Shown: positions 1-13,360, numbered from the stretch's first letter. The stretch is DNA of 64,000 nucleotides from Pardosa pseudoannulata (GCA_032207245.1 CM063509.1:58502563-58566562), one strand, 5' to 3'. Translations and numbers: made by a program. The notes: a model not told the origin generated them from the letters alone.

Positions 1-134
1 CAATATAGTTTCTTACTTATGCATGAAAAATTAAATTCAGAATCTATAACTGATGTTATTAAATTAAAAAATTTCAGGCTATCGTTTAGTTTGGTTAGTA
101 GGTTAAAGAGATAGGGTGAGCTTAACTTTTCAAG

Positions 135-152
135 GGTGTGTGTGTGTGTGTG
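135..152. repeat. (TG)n microsatellite
   Basis: A run of about nine TG dinucleotides. It is a simple repeat with no associated gene. Confidence 0.9.
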
Positions 153-185
153 CTAATTGAGGATGGAGTCGGAAATGAGTTTATG

Positions 186-326
186 AGCCAGTCAATCTAA
201 AATCACTTAACCATAGGTATAATAGCTGATTAACCATAGAGCCAACAAATGATAGCCCCAAGTTATCAGTTTAAACAGACATTAATCGCGATTAGTAGGT
301 AAACAACTTTAATGAGACCGGCCCTA
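186..326. mobile_element. TTAA-type palindromic MITE, family A (diverged copy)
   Basis: This is a diverged copy of a roughly 132-bp foldback element seen several times in the window. Its right end keeps the family terminus, read inwards GGGCCGGTCTCA, and the recognisable cores TTAACC and GCGATTAG. The left arm is more decayed. The best copies are at 24428-24559 and 24701-24833. It is non-coding. Confidence 0.65.
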
Positions 327-1952
327 ATTAGATTTCGAACGTTTACGATGAACTAAGCAATCGAAATTACTAACCTACCTTTTCGACCATCGTTGATTTA
401 GGCTTGTAAGTAATACTATAAATTTCGTTACCATTTTCTTAATTTTCTATAATATCAATACCACTTACCACCAATGGTCGGAAAATCTCATGGAAAAACG
501 CCAGTTAGCTAAATATGATAGTTAAAGAAAGCGTAAAGAAGCGTGCGTTCTTTTTCAATTCTTATAAGATTAAAAATATTGTACTAGCTCTTGTTATTAT
601 TGTCACGCAGATAACCATGAAAATTCATATGAACTAGCTGCATCTAAATTTTAAAATTTTCCCTTTATGTATTTAATAGACACATGCTTCCATAATTATC
701 CACTAATGGTCTCCAATTATCAAAACATGTCCAATGTCTTATACAATAGCCCATTACTACAAGTTATAGTTTATAACTAAATCGTGACTATTTAAAACCA
801 GCATTATTTATCTGTATATACATTAAGCTGAAAGGGAAGATTATAAGTAAGAACCAGATATTACTAACATTAAAATATTGTTAAAATTCTACTGCCTTTA
901 ACCAATTCTATACATTGAGAGCTAATTGAGGTATAATCACTAAATTTGTTATACCTATTACTCCAAGTTATGATAAAGCCATGGCAACAGCTAAACCAAA
1001 TTCTCCCCCTATGTATATGATGCGCTTACATCGAAAAGTACCTTTACTTTAAGTCTGACCCCAATGTAGTGTTTTATCTACTACACAACCATTAATGAAG
1101 TCGAATGATGGCTAGGAGTTTCTAGACTACTACGATCATTTACTACAGCGATGTAATTTGAACTCACACATTCTTTGAACAGAAGTTTAGCGTCCTAACA
1201 TTTCGACGAAGGACTTGGTACTATCATTTACTGGGTGTATCAGTTCATTAGAACTAGCGTAATAGACCACAAGCTGTAACATACACGATTTAAAGCTTTT
1301 CTAAACTACGTGTATCGCGTACAATTGTATATGTTATCTATAGATATGTACAAAAGAAAAGTCAAACCCATGTAGCAGCTTTACAGTTGTCGTGGTTTAA
1401 CAAAATTTAAAGATAGTATTAGAAGTTAAATTTTTTATCTATAGCTATCGCGAAAGTACTTTACCAATGTACAATATCTAGAACTTTAGCCTCAGATTTT
1501 TTACAGAATTTTGGCAAAGTTAATTATTAATTCAATTATTCGCCCGACCATAACTTTATCACAGTATCTTGCGAATTTGCTTCGTATATTCATACATCGA
1601 AGCAAATAGTTCCTAGCCAAAAATTACTCAAGATTATTTTTTTAATTACGTATTACAACTAATTTCCGTCTTGTTTGGTTTGTTATGTTCACTAACACAA
1701 TAGTTACATGCTAAGTTATATTATGAAAGTTAGATTAGGCCTATTTGTAACATGATACATTAATATAACTTTCTTATATCCAAAAGCATTTTTTGACTTT
1801 GATATATTACATCGACCTTGTGCAGGTCTTGTCTACTTTACTAATGACCTGATAGAAATTTTAATAGTTTCCCAATTACGTTGAATATCCTAAACGTTTG
1901 AAGCTTAATTGAAATGTACACTTATGAAAAATTGATTTGGGAGTTATATGAT
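327..1952. other. AT-rich stretch without recognised features
   Basis: I see no coding frame of note, no long repeat shared with the rest of the window and no RNA gene here. A short inverted pair, TTTGCTTCG and CGAAGCAAA, near 1575-1605 is the only local structure noticed. Confidence 0.5.
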
Positions 1953-2856
1953 CAGGGTTCCCACTTTTTTTCCAGAAGAAAAATTAAGGACTTCCTAAGT
2001 ACCAAAGCAACTTTTTATAAGGACCTACTTGAAATACACGGAATAACGACATAAACCCTATTTCCTGAGGATTATATTTTAATGATTATGAACCAGATAA
2101 AGTATGTTAAACAAATGTCCTACAATATTTCAGAATTAAATTTTTTAAAATATATAAAAATTAATATAAGATAAATTTATTTGGCATAAACTAATTATGA
2201 AAAATGTACATTTTAAGTTTTTTCAGTGATCAAACTTAAAAAAAATTGGGAATAAATCACATTACAACAGTGAGGGTATAAAATTTACTCGTTCGTGTGC
2301 GTGCGGTTCTATATGCTAGCTGATTATTCCCGACATTGCCTGGTAAAGAAGAAAGTTTTAGACTTTCTATTACCAGTATGCGAAAGATTACTTAATTGTC
2401 AAATAATTGTTTTAGCTTGTGACCATATAAAATATACTCATAATCTAAAAGTATTTTCATAATTTTTTAAAAGATATCAAGGAAAGGAATTTTGAATTAC
2501 TACAGTAATATATGTATTTGAGGAATTTTTTTACTATTAATACTGCACTTTTGGTTAGAAAATGTACATGAAGGTTATGAACTTTAACAAATATTAATTT
2601 ACTATTTATAAAAAATTTACAACAGTGTAAATTCACATAAATAATTTCCTTTTTTGTATCAGAAATTTTTTCGTTTAAGTTTTGTGACTCAGCAAATTTT
2701 TTTTTTTTTTTATATCTTTCCATGGAAGAAATTGATAGTGTTCCAATTTAAAAATAAAGGAGTTTTTCAGGACTTTTCATGAAAATTAAGTAGTTTTAAG
2801 GGCCCTTAAAAATTAAAACTAAAATTAAGGAGTTCTTAAAGACCATGGAAACCCTG
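1953..2856. mobile_element. hAT-like non-autonomous DNA element
   Basis: The ends are inverted: CAGGGTTCCCAC on the left, and CAGGGTTTCCAT on the right when read on the other strand. CAGGG ends are typical of hAT elements. Next to each end lie short motifs of the AAGGACTTCCTAAG type, resembling those inside the element at 31569-32520, so the two are probably related. I could not see a matching 8-bp target duplication (left flank tatatgat, right flank atgattgt). The interior has no transposase I can recognise; the short minus-strand frame at 2457-2723 is low complexity. Confidence 0.5.
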
Positions 2857-4564
2857 ATGATTGTAAATTAATTGCGAGCGTTGGCAGTTAATTTACAAAT
2901 TATGTGTAAATAAAGACAGACACAAAAGAATACATATTTTTGATACCAAAGAAGATAAAAAGAAATCAGGATTACAATATTGAAAATTAGACTCATGCAT
3001 AATTTCTTCACTATTATTTTTAAATCCTTGGCGTTTATCAACTGTCTATTGAGCAGAAATTTTCCATCTATTGACAAAAAATGATAGTCTTGAAGATTGA
3101 TCTAAGCAATTGTTTTCATATCTTCGAATATAGATCTTACATTTACATATTATAGTTAATCTGTAGTGATAATTCTATACAATAACAAAGTTAAATTGCT
3201 TTCTATTTTGATTCTTTCAAGAACGATGCGACACAGTTATATTATGAGATTCTCAACAATCAGAGAAATAGCTTTCCATCTGTTCTTAGCAAATTTTTAA
3301 AATTTTAAAAAGTGAGATTGCATTTAATTTCTTTTATAACAGAAATCATGCTTGCATATAATACTGTTTATATGGTAATGTTTTTCCGTGGTTATTATAG
3401 CGTCCTTGGTAAAGAGAGAACATTTTTTTAACGAAACATTCAGCTCCATTACAGGCGTACGTCAAAAATAGGAACACAGACAGATAACTGTTTCACTGCT
3501 ACTTCCGAGCTGTATTATCAATGACAGGAAGTAGATGGTTGAAATAGGACTAACAGAAAAAAAAAGTAAATCTTTTTAAGGATTTTCTAGGGGACGGGGT
3601 AAACAACCACTTTGTTTCCAAATATAGTGAACATAATAAAACAATAAGGTGTAGAGATAGGGTAGTAATTACATGTAGTGGGAGAAAACCAGTTACTTTT
3701 GTACTCGTATATATAATAGTTCGTCAGCTATTGAAAAAGAATATTTATGCCCTGATAAGTAAAAAAAACTGTGCGATTGACTTAAGAAATGATAGAAATG
3801 GAAAAATAATTCAGCATACTTTATGTTGCTTGAGGAATGAAAAGTCTTGCATAACATTAAATAAATTCTAAAAATGCCTATTATTGAAAAAGAAGTTTAA
3901 AGACACACAACACATGGTTTTCGAATTGAGAAGGAATATTTTACAATAGATAAAAGAGACAAGAAAAATTGAAGTGAAACAATGAAGTACAAATCAGAAA
4001 AAACAAGCGAAAAGCAAAAGGCTACCTGTCTTTTTTTTAAGAGTAGAATAAAGACAGCAGGTATTCTATGATGTAATTTTAACCTTTAAGAAGAGATGAT
4101 TCCAGTATTATAAAGATAAATGGAATGTAGCACAGGATTATTAATTTTGGAATGCCCTCTGGAAAACCTCTAGAAGTTTTTCTAAAGTTCTGTAAGGAAA
4201 AGCCTAATATTCTGATAAACTTCAATTTTTCGATTTTGGGGAATGTCGCCAATCCCACAGACAGAAGCAGTATGTGATCATCGGTCCAATAAAAGGCTTA
4301 TATAATAATAGCTTTTACTTTACAGACAAGCAAATTGAACTTTAAAGTAAATAAGAAAGGGAGATTTTGGAAGACTTTGATTTACGATTTAAAGAGTGAA
4401 GACAGATAATCAAGTCTTTAGTTAGTCCCTCGAAGTAGTTTTAAGAATGAAGAAGGGTTGGAAAACTGCGGTGGAAAAAGTCATGACCAACAACAGCAAA
4501 ACAAAAAATACGAAAACAGGGAAAAATTTTAAAAATTATTTCCAAATCTTAGCTAATAGGAATC
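2857..4564. other. AT-rich stretch without recognised features
   Basis: No gene, RNA or recognisable repeat was seen. The 69-residue minus-strand frame at 2868-3077 has no family resemblance that I recognise. Confidence 0.45.
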
Positions 4565-4566
4565 TA

Positions 4567-6230
4567 TAGAATTGGATAAAATTGTGGAAACTTTTTGCAA
4601 AAAGTTGATTATATGTTTTGTCTAATAACACTACATTTTTTGTACCAGCACTACAAACTTATATATCATTGGAAAGGTAATTTAATCAACATTGTAAAAA
4701 AAGAACATTTATTCAATTATCTGTATTATATCAAAGATTATAGCCAAATGACCAGAAAAAAGCACAGCTTGCTTACATGTATAGGAAGTAGCTTTCCTAA
4801 TTTGAATGTAGCCAAAGAGCATGAGTGTTTACAAAGCCAATCAAACAATCTTCAAATAATCAAACCAGAAGAGGACTGAGAAATGTCCTGCACAATTCAT
4901 CAAGTGGTCTGAAGAGGCCAACACGGGGTTGCCTTTTGAACATGGCTCGTGGACCTGGTCTAGCCTGCGGCTATATCATGTGGAATAAGTCAACAACAAA
5001 AAAGATAATCAAAAGTCATCTTGTTCTGATAATGTTTTAACAATGAGGCAGCAGGTCACAGGACATTTATCAGTGTGTTTTGCAATTGCTACCAAGTGGT
5101 GTTTTGTTTTCTGCTTTTTGATTTAGTAAGTTTGTGAAACATAATACAAAATAATAAATATAAAATATAAGAAGGGGCCAAAAGTGTTGATTGGTCACCT
5201 AGGAAGCGATGTAAAATAGTAACACTAAATGAAAAGGCTGCAGTTATGAAGAAATTAGAAGAGAAATTGGGGGAAACTTAACCAAAAGATGGCATTTCTA
5301 AGTTCCTGAAGAGGTAGAAGATTCAGTTATTACATAACCAGACTGGTAAAGGAAGAAAAAGGTGCACAACAACAAGTAATAATAGAATAATTAAAAAACT
5401 ATGCCTAGGTGACAGAAAAATAAATCATCTTGATGTATATAAGGTTAAATTGTGCAATGCAATGTAACAGTAAGTGTGATAGGCCGTTCGGCGCAGATTG
5501 CATGATTTTGGTCTAAACACTAGAATTTCACAAAAAAAGCAATTTTTGTTCCTGAAACAACGGTTGAAAAGATTAAACTGGACTAAAGTTCATGTTAACT
5601 GGTCAATGGAACAGTGTAATTTGAAGTGATGAGACTAAAATCTCCCTGTTTGGTAGTGATGGCATAAAAAATGAATGGAGAAGATGTCCATCCAGAGTAC
5701 ATTACGCCTACCGTGAAACACCCCATATTATGATTTGGGATTGTAAGAGGTGTGGGCAGTATTGGAGTTATCTATGTGAATATAAATTCTCAAAGATACA
5801 TAAATGAAATACTTGGGTCGAAACTGTTGCTTTCTGCACGTGATATCCAAGATACTAAAGCATTTTTTTCAACATGTTCCAACTCCATGTCATGTTGCTG
5901 ATGTGTACAAAAAGTGAATTTCAAGATAATCACATTCTACTGATGGAATAGCCTGAGAACAGCTCAAACTTTAACCCAACCGAAAATCTTGGAGCCGGCT
6001 AAAGAAGCTTGTTAGACAAAAGCAACTTAGCAATAAAACCCATTTAACAGAATAATTCAGCAATAATTCATTCTTGGTTTCATGTTATAGCGGCTTTAGA
6101 ATCTTAATTAAATTATCCTTCCAATGATATATAATTATATAGTATTGTTATAAAAAGGTGGTGTTAACAGACTTCAAACCACTAAAATCAACTTTTTTTC
6201 GAAAGGTTTCCACAATTGTGTCCACTACTG
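4567..6230 (+). mobile_element. Tc1/mariner element, full length but inactivated
   Basis: A 1,664-bp element flanked by the dinucleotide TA on both sides (4565-4566 and 6231-6232), the target duplication of the Tc1/mariner superfamily. The right end read inwards is CAGTAGTGGACACAATTGTG. The left end is a diverged version, TAGAATTGGATAAAATTGTG. The inverted ends extend for about 150 bp, sharing GGAAAC, AAGTTGAT and TATATCATTGGAA. The interior carries a decayed transposase reading left to right (separate entry). Because both ends and both TAs survive, this is a complete old insertion and not a fragment. Confidence 0.85.
5180..6110 (+). pseudogene. Tc1-type transposase, broken by stops and frameshifts
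   Basis: Pieces of a Tc1 transposase occur in order across several frames. The N-terminal part near 5200 reads KCKIVTLNEKAAVMKKLE, like the helix-turn-helix start of these enzymes. A GRKR-type linker follows near 5350. Near 5570-5600 the segment RLNWTKVHVNWS precedes the catalytic-core motif SDETKISLFGSDG at about 5625-5665, which holds the second part of the DDE triad. FFQH near 5870 and a PNRKSWSRLKK segment near 5980 match the C-terminal FFQQDNDPKH and NPIENLW regions. Stops and frameshifts interrupt it throughout, so it cannot make enzyme. A live copy would cut and paste the element at TA sites. Confidence 0.75.
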
Positions 6231-6351
6231 TAACTAAGAATTAGTAATATTACAATTAAATAATAGAAAAATTTCTAAAGCATAGATGGTGGAAGACAAA
6301 GACACTTTTAAAATTTAAAAACATAAATATCAAACTATTAATTACATTACA

Positions 6352-6624
6352 ATGATTAATAGCGTTCAGTACCCTGAAATTAACTCTTTGATAAAATTTA
6401 ATCTGCTGGCTTATTTTAGAAAAAATGGTGAGACACCGAAGGTTTACAATTTGAGTTTTATGTCTGCTGGACTGTCAGTTTTCCAAAAAATTGGACCATT
6501 TAATATTTTAAGAGAAACGATAATCCACGGCAACAGCTCTCAGATGGTTGAGTTCAGTGATAAGTCAATCGAAAGAAGAAAAAATATTCAAAGTTCAACA
6601 AAGAGTAATAAAATGAACATATAA
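6352..6624 (+). other. 90-codon open frame, doubtful
   Basis: The frame begins with ATG just right of the Tc1 element and runs 90 codons. I recognise no domain. It borders the Penelope-like remnant on the other strand, and a frame of this length arises by chance in AT-rich DNA. I list it only as an uninterpreted open frame. Confidence 0.1.
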
Positions 6625-7800
6625 TTGACCAAGAGACTGAAGCTTGTTTCAAGATCCATCTATAAGGATATTTTGTTAAAATTTCTGCATTTGAACGGCG
6701 AACATTTATCTTTCTTAATCAGTTTCTAATTTTATAAAAGATCTTAGGTTCTTGCCCTTTAGACTCTTTTCAAAGATAATTCAACTACCAATAAGAAAAT
6801 ATCCGATTTTCTGGACCATTAGAATATTAGTTCTAGTTCCTCGTAAATAGAAACTATTGTTGGCATTTCTAGTGTTTCGTTAAACAGCTCTCAGCTCAAT
6901 CTGATGAATAACTATCTTTGGTTAAAGCTCAGATTTTAAAGCTGATCTAAGTAAAGGTAGAACACATTTAATACCTTGTAAAAAGAATTAAAAAAAGTTC
7001 TTAATGAAATGAAATCTTATGAGGAAAAGTCGCTTGAAATAGTTTTGGGAAAGACAATAACAATCTAAGAAACCTCAAGAATATTGGCAAGAACACTCAG
7101 AAATGCAATACGAATGTAGTATTTATTTTCATAAAGATACTGATTAAAGAATCGATGTAATTCATGATAGAAAAAATGATTGACATAAGCCATTGTAGAC
7201 CAACAAGGTAAAAACAGTCCTCTATATAACTTTATAGAAATGAAACTCGTTTCAAGCAATTTCAAAATATTGCTTATTAATATTACTCATTTGTGTTCAG
7301 AGAATTACCTTTAGCAATATTTTTAGTATTCGATGGAAACGACCATTATGAACATAAGCGATCAGGTTTAAACAAACGCTTCAATTCATTATACGAAATA
7401 TTCCCGTAGGTTCTTGGTAAACCAATCTAATCCACTCTTAACGGGTACATTGCAAAATAAAGCCTTTACGTCAAAAGAAATTATCGTATAGCTACCTGTG
7501 CTGCTCGAACTTGCAAAGTGTTTTAACGAAATCAAATAATCTATAGTAAAAGAATTGTACACGGAATAGAAGAGAAAGCATAAATCAGGTGTTTGAAATT
7601 GTAAGAAGGAGTTATGTGTTTCAAACTACGGATAAGATAAATTTCTTAAAGCATAAAAACGGCACACTAAGAGACAAAAGTAATCATGATAAATGTAAGT
7701 TTGATGCCACATTTACTTAAATTTAAGTTCATGAAAGCTGGAGTCAGTACTAATTTAACCTCGATAAGGAGTCTTAACAAGTTTTTGGGATTATTCAAGA
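6625..7800 (-). pseudogene. Penelope-like reverse transcriptase remnant
   Basis: Read on the minus strand, the segment complementary to about 7437-7500 gives IISFDVKALFCNVPV. This matches the conserved SFDVxSLFTNVP block that holds the first catalytic aspartate of Penelope-like reverse transcriptases. Just upstream in another frame, RLFDFVKTL resembles the KNSxDFVxxL segment that precedes it in the family. Other frames on both sides are open only in short pieces, and several stops intervene. No intact GIY-YIG endonuclease was seen. This would be a dead, 5'-truncated copy. The assignment rests mainly on one motif and its neighbour, so it stays tentative. Confidence 0.42.
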
Positions 7801-8374
7801 TAAGTGAATACATCGATCTGAGCCTTGCTGACTTTACTAGTAGCTAAATTTGAGTCAGAAACTAACATGCATTCTAGAAGTACTATTGATATTTCGTTTC
7901 GAAATTAACAATCATTGTTAAAATGAGATTCTAATAGAATGTTTAAGCTCAGTAAAAGCTCATATTTGAAAGACCGTTCAATCGGAAAAGAGAAAAAATT
8001 AAATTTCATATCATAAAGCTGATCTTCATTTACAGAAACGCAAAAAAAGGAACAATAAGATTGCTATTGAAGACAGGTAAAGACTATAATTAGGAGTATT
8101 GAGTGATTACGAAGATCAGTAAACTTGTTGAGAAAGGACTTGCTCTTCTAAGAAACAGGGAGGACATTTAACATAAATCCTTTTCCCTCAAATCAAAATT
8201 ATGTAAGAGTTCGAGAAATTATTCTTCCAATAATGTTCCTTGAATGAGCTAGAAATAGTTTATCAATTTTTGTTTGTTGTTTTATTTCTTTAACTTTCGA
8301 TGTTAATTTTGCTTTGCACTTTTCCGCCGTTGGGGTCAGTTACGTGTCCGACCTTAACTGATGTCCGACTTGTG

Positions 8375-8531
8375 CAGTGGAATACGCAGAATTTTTTCAA
8401 GGGGGGGGGAGTTCATAATTTTAAAAAATAATAGCCCGCATAATTTCTACTAAAATTTTTATTTTTGTCATTTTATCTGAACTCAAGAGGGGGGAGGGTT
8501 AAACCCCTAACCCCCCCTTGCGTACGCCCTG
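8375..8531. mobile_element. Short MITE with G-rich inverted ends
   Basis: The 157-bp block has ends CAGTGGAATACGCAG (left) and CAGGGCGTACGCAAG (right, other strand), each followed by a run of G. The centre is AT-rich. This fits a small non-autonomous DNA element. A clear target duplication was not seen. Confidence 0.5.
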
Positions 8532-9953
8532 TACGTGTGTGTTGTTGTATGTGAAAATGCTTCAGTGTATGATATGGGACTGATACTTTGTCTCGTCACT
8601 TAGTCTTAATTTTCAGCCACCGAGTTCCTCGCAATGATACTGCAACTCCCTTGTAGCTGCAAAAACAGATCTGACTTTAGTCTTTCTGTATGCCTCTTTC
8701 TTATATTGGCCTCCTTGTTGGGATGTCGTCATCTAAAGAACTTGTCAAACGATGAGATATGGCTTGTTTCATAGTTGTTTAAGAGATGGTATCATCACTG
8801 GACTGCACAACTCTACCCATTACATGATCTTAGCCATATAATCGCCCTCATCCTCACGCTTGTCTTCATCCACCTTTGAATTCGACTTTTATGAAAATGT
8901 TTATTTTATACGTATCTAAAATATATTTTTCTGTTAGAAGTTCCAATAGTATTAGCCAAATGTTCGGCTTAAAGGAAAAATATTTTCAATTTGCTCTTCC
9001 AAGAAGTAACGCCTGTAAAAGAGAAAGAAAAAAATATGTTACAAACATTACCTTGATCTAACAGCACATAGGAATAAATAAAAGTTTAATTTTATACTTG
9101 GAATGAAGCATTGATTAATACATTGCGCTATTCCCCTACAGGCAATAATTTATATAATATAGAGTACGTCTCTCAAGTGTACCCACTGTTCCTTTATTAG
9201 GTCTGGATCAAATTTTGCACTCTGGACCTTTTGATTACAACAGGAAGGTCAATGTCCATTTTTTCATTCCTCTGGGACTTAAAGGAGATATTATAACCTT
9301 CAGAGACCCAATTTCTTACACCTTTTTTAGCAACGCTCATACAAATGGCAGCGCAAATTAGTTTGCGTAGTGTTTTTGTTAGGATTACATGGACTTAACC
9401 AGTGGTTAAGCGTTGGTTTGTTAGTTTGTATCCAATTTTCGACGTTTTGAAATGGTAAACAGTTTTTAATTCTACTTGTTATCATTTATGATTTTTTCTT
9501 TATTTACTTAATGTGTGTATTTTGGTTTTTTTGCATGTATTATTTCCAACTTTATGCAAATTTACTCATGTATCTGGTCAGCCCAGCAGTATACGAACAG
9601 TAATTGTAGTTTCTGTGAGCTAACACCGACGGTAGTTTTGATCCCTTGTGAGGGTGTTACGGTAGTCGTATTACATAAATTTGCTCCACGAGCAGTAAAA
9701 ATGTTATTGTTCTGTTATTTTAATTAATGTTAAACGGTGTGTATTTTTTAAGTTTGCTTTCTACACTCACCACAATAGCCACTTTGCTTTAAATGTAATA
9801 AGAGACCGACAGTTTTGGACCTTTCTAAGATTCCCAACTGTTCGTCCGAGAAGTAATTAGAATAAAATCACAATCTGTAAAGCATATACCGATAATTTAC
9901 CCATCTTACAATTTTTTTACACACAAGAAAAATATATTTAACGCAAACCTTAA
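8532..9953. other. Sequence without recognised features
   Basis: Two small open frames (8876-9061 and 9515-9727, plus strand) show no domain I recognise. No repeat shared with other parts of the window was noticed. Confidence 0.4.
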
Positions 9954-10518
9954 CCCTCTGAGTGGAACACACAGAGGAAAAAGTCTGAAAACACGCTAAA
10001 GGTTTACTGTCTCAGTGACCAAAGCATTCTATGATTTTTTTTCCTTCACCCTTTGTCATCTAGAATGTAATATGGGAAACCCACCCTCGTCATTGTCTCT
10101 TTACTTCCGGTTATAAATAGATATGTAAATAGATATTATAGATTGTTAGTTTTTAATACACATAAAGCTCGACAAGTCTCGAAGAGCATCCCATAAGAAA
10201 TAATAGATTCTAAAAGTACAAATAAAAATATTCTTTGAGATACCTATTTATATTTTTTTTACGAAAGCCATCGAAGATATTTAAGAGGTGCGTTTAAAGA
10301 CACATTTGTTACCGCAGACGAAATACTTCGAAATAGATATTTACAAAGTTATGAAAACTTAGCGTCTTTGCGACTCAAGGGCGCATTCCTCAATAAATGT
10401 CAGTCAAAGAGAGGTGCAGTTCCTAAGCAAGTTCCTAACCGTTTTTTGAGATCGAAAACTGTACGTTTTGGAGATATCATCGGTTTGGCGGAATTGTACG
10501 TGCGAAGCGCTTAAAGAG
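9954..10518. mobile_element. TTAA-flanked repeat, copy 1 of a dispersed pair
   Basis: The block is bounded by TTAA at 9950-9953 and 10519-10522. Its right part (from about 10110) matches 30108-30523 over about 400 bp, including AATACTTCGAAATAGA, CCTCAATAAATGTCAGTC and GCGGAATTGTACGTGCGAA. The inward-read ends are CCCTCTGAGTGG and CTCTTTAAGCGC, only weakly inverted. TTAA flanks suggest a piggyBac- or Kolobok-type origin. It is non-coding. Confidence 0.5.
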
Positions 10519-10906
10519 TTAAGAGTAGACCATGTTTTACGTTTGTCTGTTTGGAGAGTAAACAAGAAAAATATATGGTTTGCGGAAAACAACGATTTTT
10601 TACTGTTTTTACAAAACTATTTCGAAAGGTCGATTTTAAACTTTTTAGCTGATTTTAGCACATTCATAGCAGATTTTTAAATTTTTCTGTATACTTTCAC
10701 AATTCTTCTATTTTGTACAATCTTGAATTCTATAAAAGTCAAGAATTTAATTTCTAGAAATGTGTAGTGTATATGACTTAAAATTTAATAAATTCCTGAC
10801 ATTTTGTATAGATATGAATTTTTTTCCGAGCATGCGTATGCAATAAACGGTTTTCCTAACAATCAATTTACAAACATTTGTCTGTTTTCTCTTTAACTCT
10901 GACTGT

Positions 10907-10975
10907 CATGGCTATCATATGTGATATCCAGTGATATTTCCGTTGAGAGACTGGCTATCCGATATGATAGCCATG
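10907..10975. repeat. Perfect 14-bp inverted repeat
   Basis: CATGGCTATCATAT (10907-10920) and its exact complement ATATGATAGCCATG (10962-10975) are separated by 41 bp. A third partial copy, CATGGCTATC, follows near 10995. It could be the ends of a tiny element or a hairpin. Confidence 0.6.
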
Positions 10976-12261
10976 GTGTTTTAACACTTCAGGCCATGGC
11001 TATCAAAGATGTTATCAGTTACATGAAAATCTTATTGGAGTTTGATTGTTGGGCTCCCTACGATGTGTTAGGTATACGTGGTTTGCGCAAATTGGTATAT
11101 GTGACGATTTTATGAGCTAAGTTTTATGAAAAATTAAATATTTGGAACATGCAACAAAAAAAGGGAATATATATAAATAGAGAGAGTTTGTTTTAAAATA
11201 TTGTTTGTTTTGAAATATTGTTTTATATATAGTTTTATGTTGGAAAAAATACAAATTACACAAAAAAAAAAGTTTGGCCCCGTTGTGAACATTTGCAATT
11301 TTGGCTTGGCAGTCAAAGTGTTAAACATGGAATTACCGCCAAAATTTCTCATTTGATAATAAAATAACTTAGCACCCTACCAAACAATCACAGCGCGTTT
11401 TCTTCGGCAAGCCAGAAGTTTTGTTTGAGTACTCTCCGTACCAACAAATGTACAATATTGTTTATTATTAAGATTTGAGTTATAATACATCTCATAAATG
11501 TATAAATAGTTTTATTTAACCTTCGTAGAAATTTGTACCATTTATTTTCTATCACAATAATAAACTTTAATTAAAATAAAATATCTAAACTAATATTTAC
11601 TAGAGGGAATCTAGGTAGTCAGATAGTGTTTAATAAACGTAACCAGGACTTCCAAACGTAATTGTACTGATTGAACTATATCAAAATATATCTGTTCTAT
11701 CTCGGTTTTTATTCTTCCAAAAGTAGCAGTTTTTGGTTCAGATCCGAAAAAATAATTTTATGTATATTCTTGTTTGTACTAAACATACAACTCTATTAGA
11801 AAAAAAATATAATTCTATCAAAATTTAGAAGATTTTATTATTAAATTCGAAGACATTGTGTGCGGGTACATTTCGCAGCGGAATTGTACCGGGAGAGAGC
11901 GTTTGGCGCTTAAATTTAGTTATTCAGTTAAATCTCAGATTAAAAATTTTTAACCAACTTTTCGTATTTTATATTGAAATATATAAACATATATAAATAG
12001 ATATATGTAAAGACAAATATATATAATATATAAATATCCATATATATAATATCACTTTCGCAAAGATAAATACAAAGTTTATATTAAATCTAATTTGATT
12101 TTTTTAAATCAACCTTCCAATTCTGTGGTTCCGCATTGACTGAAGTAAAAACTAGTTTTTATTTGTCTACATTTTTCCAGATTCTATGTAGGAGACAAGA
12201 ACATTCGGCTTCGTTTTCCTGTATATACCGTTATTTTTTGCACCCACAAACAAACCACTAA
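10976..12261. other. AT-rich stretch with minor repeat scraps
   Basis: Around 11865-11912 a scrap (GCGGAATTGTACC then GGCGCTTAA) resembles the right end of the repeat at 9954-10518. Around 11960-12060 there is an ATATATAAATAGAT-type low-complexity run, also present at 29555-29605. No gene is recognised. Confidence 0.4.
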
Positions 12262-13360
12262 CCCGTACTATACTCTGTGTAAACTCAATAGGCACTTCAA
12301 GGTCTCTGATTTTTCCCCAATGACCAACTGTAACTATGGTAACGACAGTTAGGAAATGACTTTACTCTTTTTTCCCACTGTGTTAAGGGGTGTCATGCAT
12401 CGTGTGGGCTCTCCGTGGATGATGAAAGTATGTTTATTTAGACTACACTTTGAAGAATACTTAATACTTTACACAAAATTTTATGAGCAATTTCAGACCT
12501 GTTTTTAAGTTCATAAATTTAAGATATAATCCCATTTCATAAAATTACAATTCAAAAATTGTATGTTATATTCTAGTCCGTAAGACTTAAAAAATTCTAC
12601 TGAAAGAGCAAATCTTTTTTTCTTTTGCAGACACAGTTGCATTATTTACAGAAATAATATCATTAAGATGTTTGAATATTTCGCTAATTTTAATGAGTAA
12701 TTAGTTATAATTTCTCACTATTTTTCTTTATATTTGTATGATTCTTTTAATTTAAATATCAAAAGTATTTCTTAATAATTTATTTAAGAGAATGTAGTTC
12801 TGGAATTCCTTAAATTTAAGTTGTATGTTAATAAGTATATTATGAAGTTATGTGGACCATAGTAAAGTTTCTATTCCAAAATTGTACTGTATTAATTATT
12901 TTATGATTTTACAAGAATTGAAAGAGGTCCTAATGCAATAACAATATTTTGTATAATTTTATTATGTATTTAAAGATTTAAGGTGCTGTTGACACATTTT
13001 TAGAAAGTGAAAATTTCTTTAGAAGGTAGAGATTCATAATGTTTTAGTAAGAATTCTAAATTAAAATGAATTTTTGTATTTTTACAAAAACATCTGCGAT
13101 TTATTATTACCATTTTATACATATTGTTAAACGTTTCTTTATATGTAAATAGTTAACGCATTTATGCACAACTGAATATTTTGACTTATAATAATAAAGC
13201 AAGTCGTCTGAACGTATTGGAATCAAATCCTCAACTGAAGTGCTGAAAATAAGCGTGAATGCACAGGCTTCTTGGTCGCTACCATAGTAACCGATGACTG
13301 GGGAAACGAGAAAGTGGGACCTTGAAGCGCCAATAGATTTTACATGGACTATAGTACGGG
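12262..13360. mobile_element. Non-autonomous DNA element with ~70-bp inverted ends, copy 1
   Basis: The left end and the reverse complement of the right end share CCCGTACTATA, TGTAAA, CTTCAAGGTC, CCCCA and ACTATGGTA, with spacing roughly kept over about 90 bp. A shorter second copy at 36058-36722 shares both ends, for example TGACTTTACTC and AAGCAAGTCGTCTGAACG. The interior is AT-rich and encodes nothing recognisable. Size difference between the copies (1.1 and 0.66 kb) with shared ends is typical of deletion derivatives mobilised in trans. No target duplication was resolved, so the superfamily is unassigned. Confidence 0.7.
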
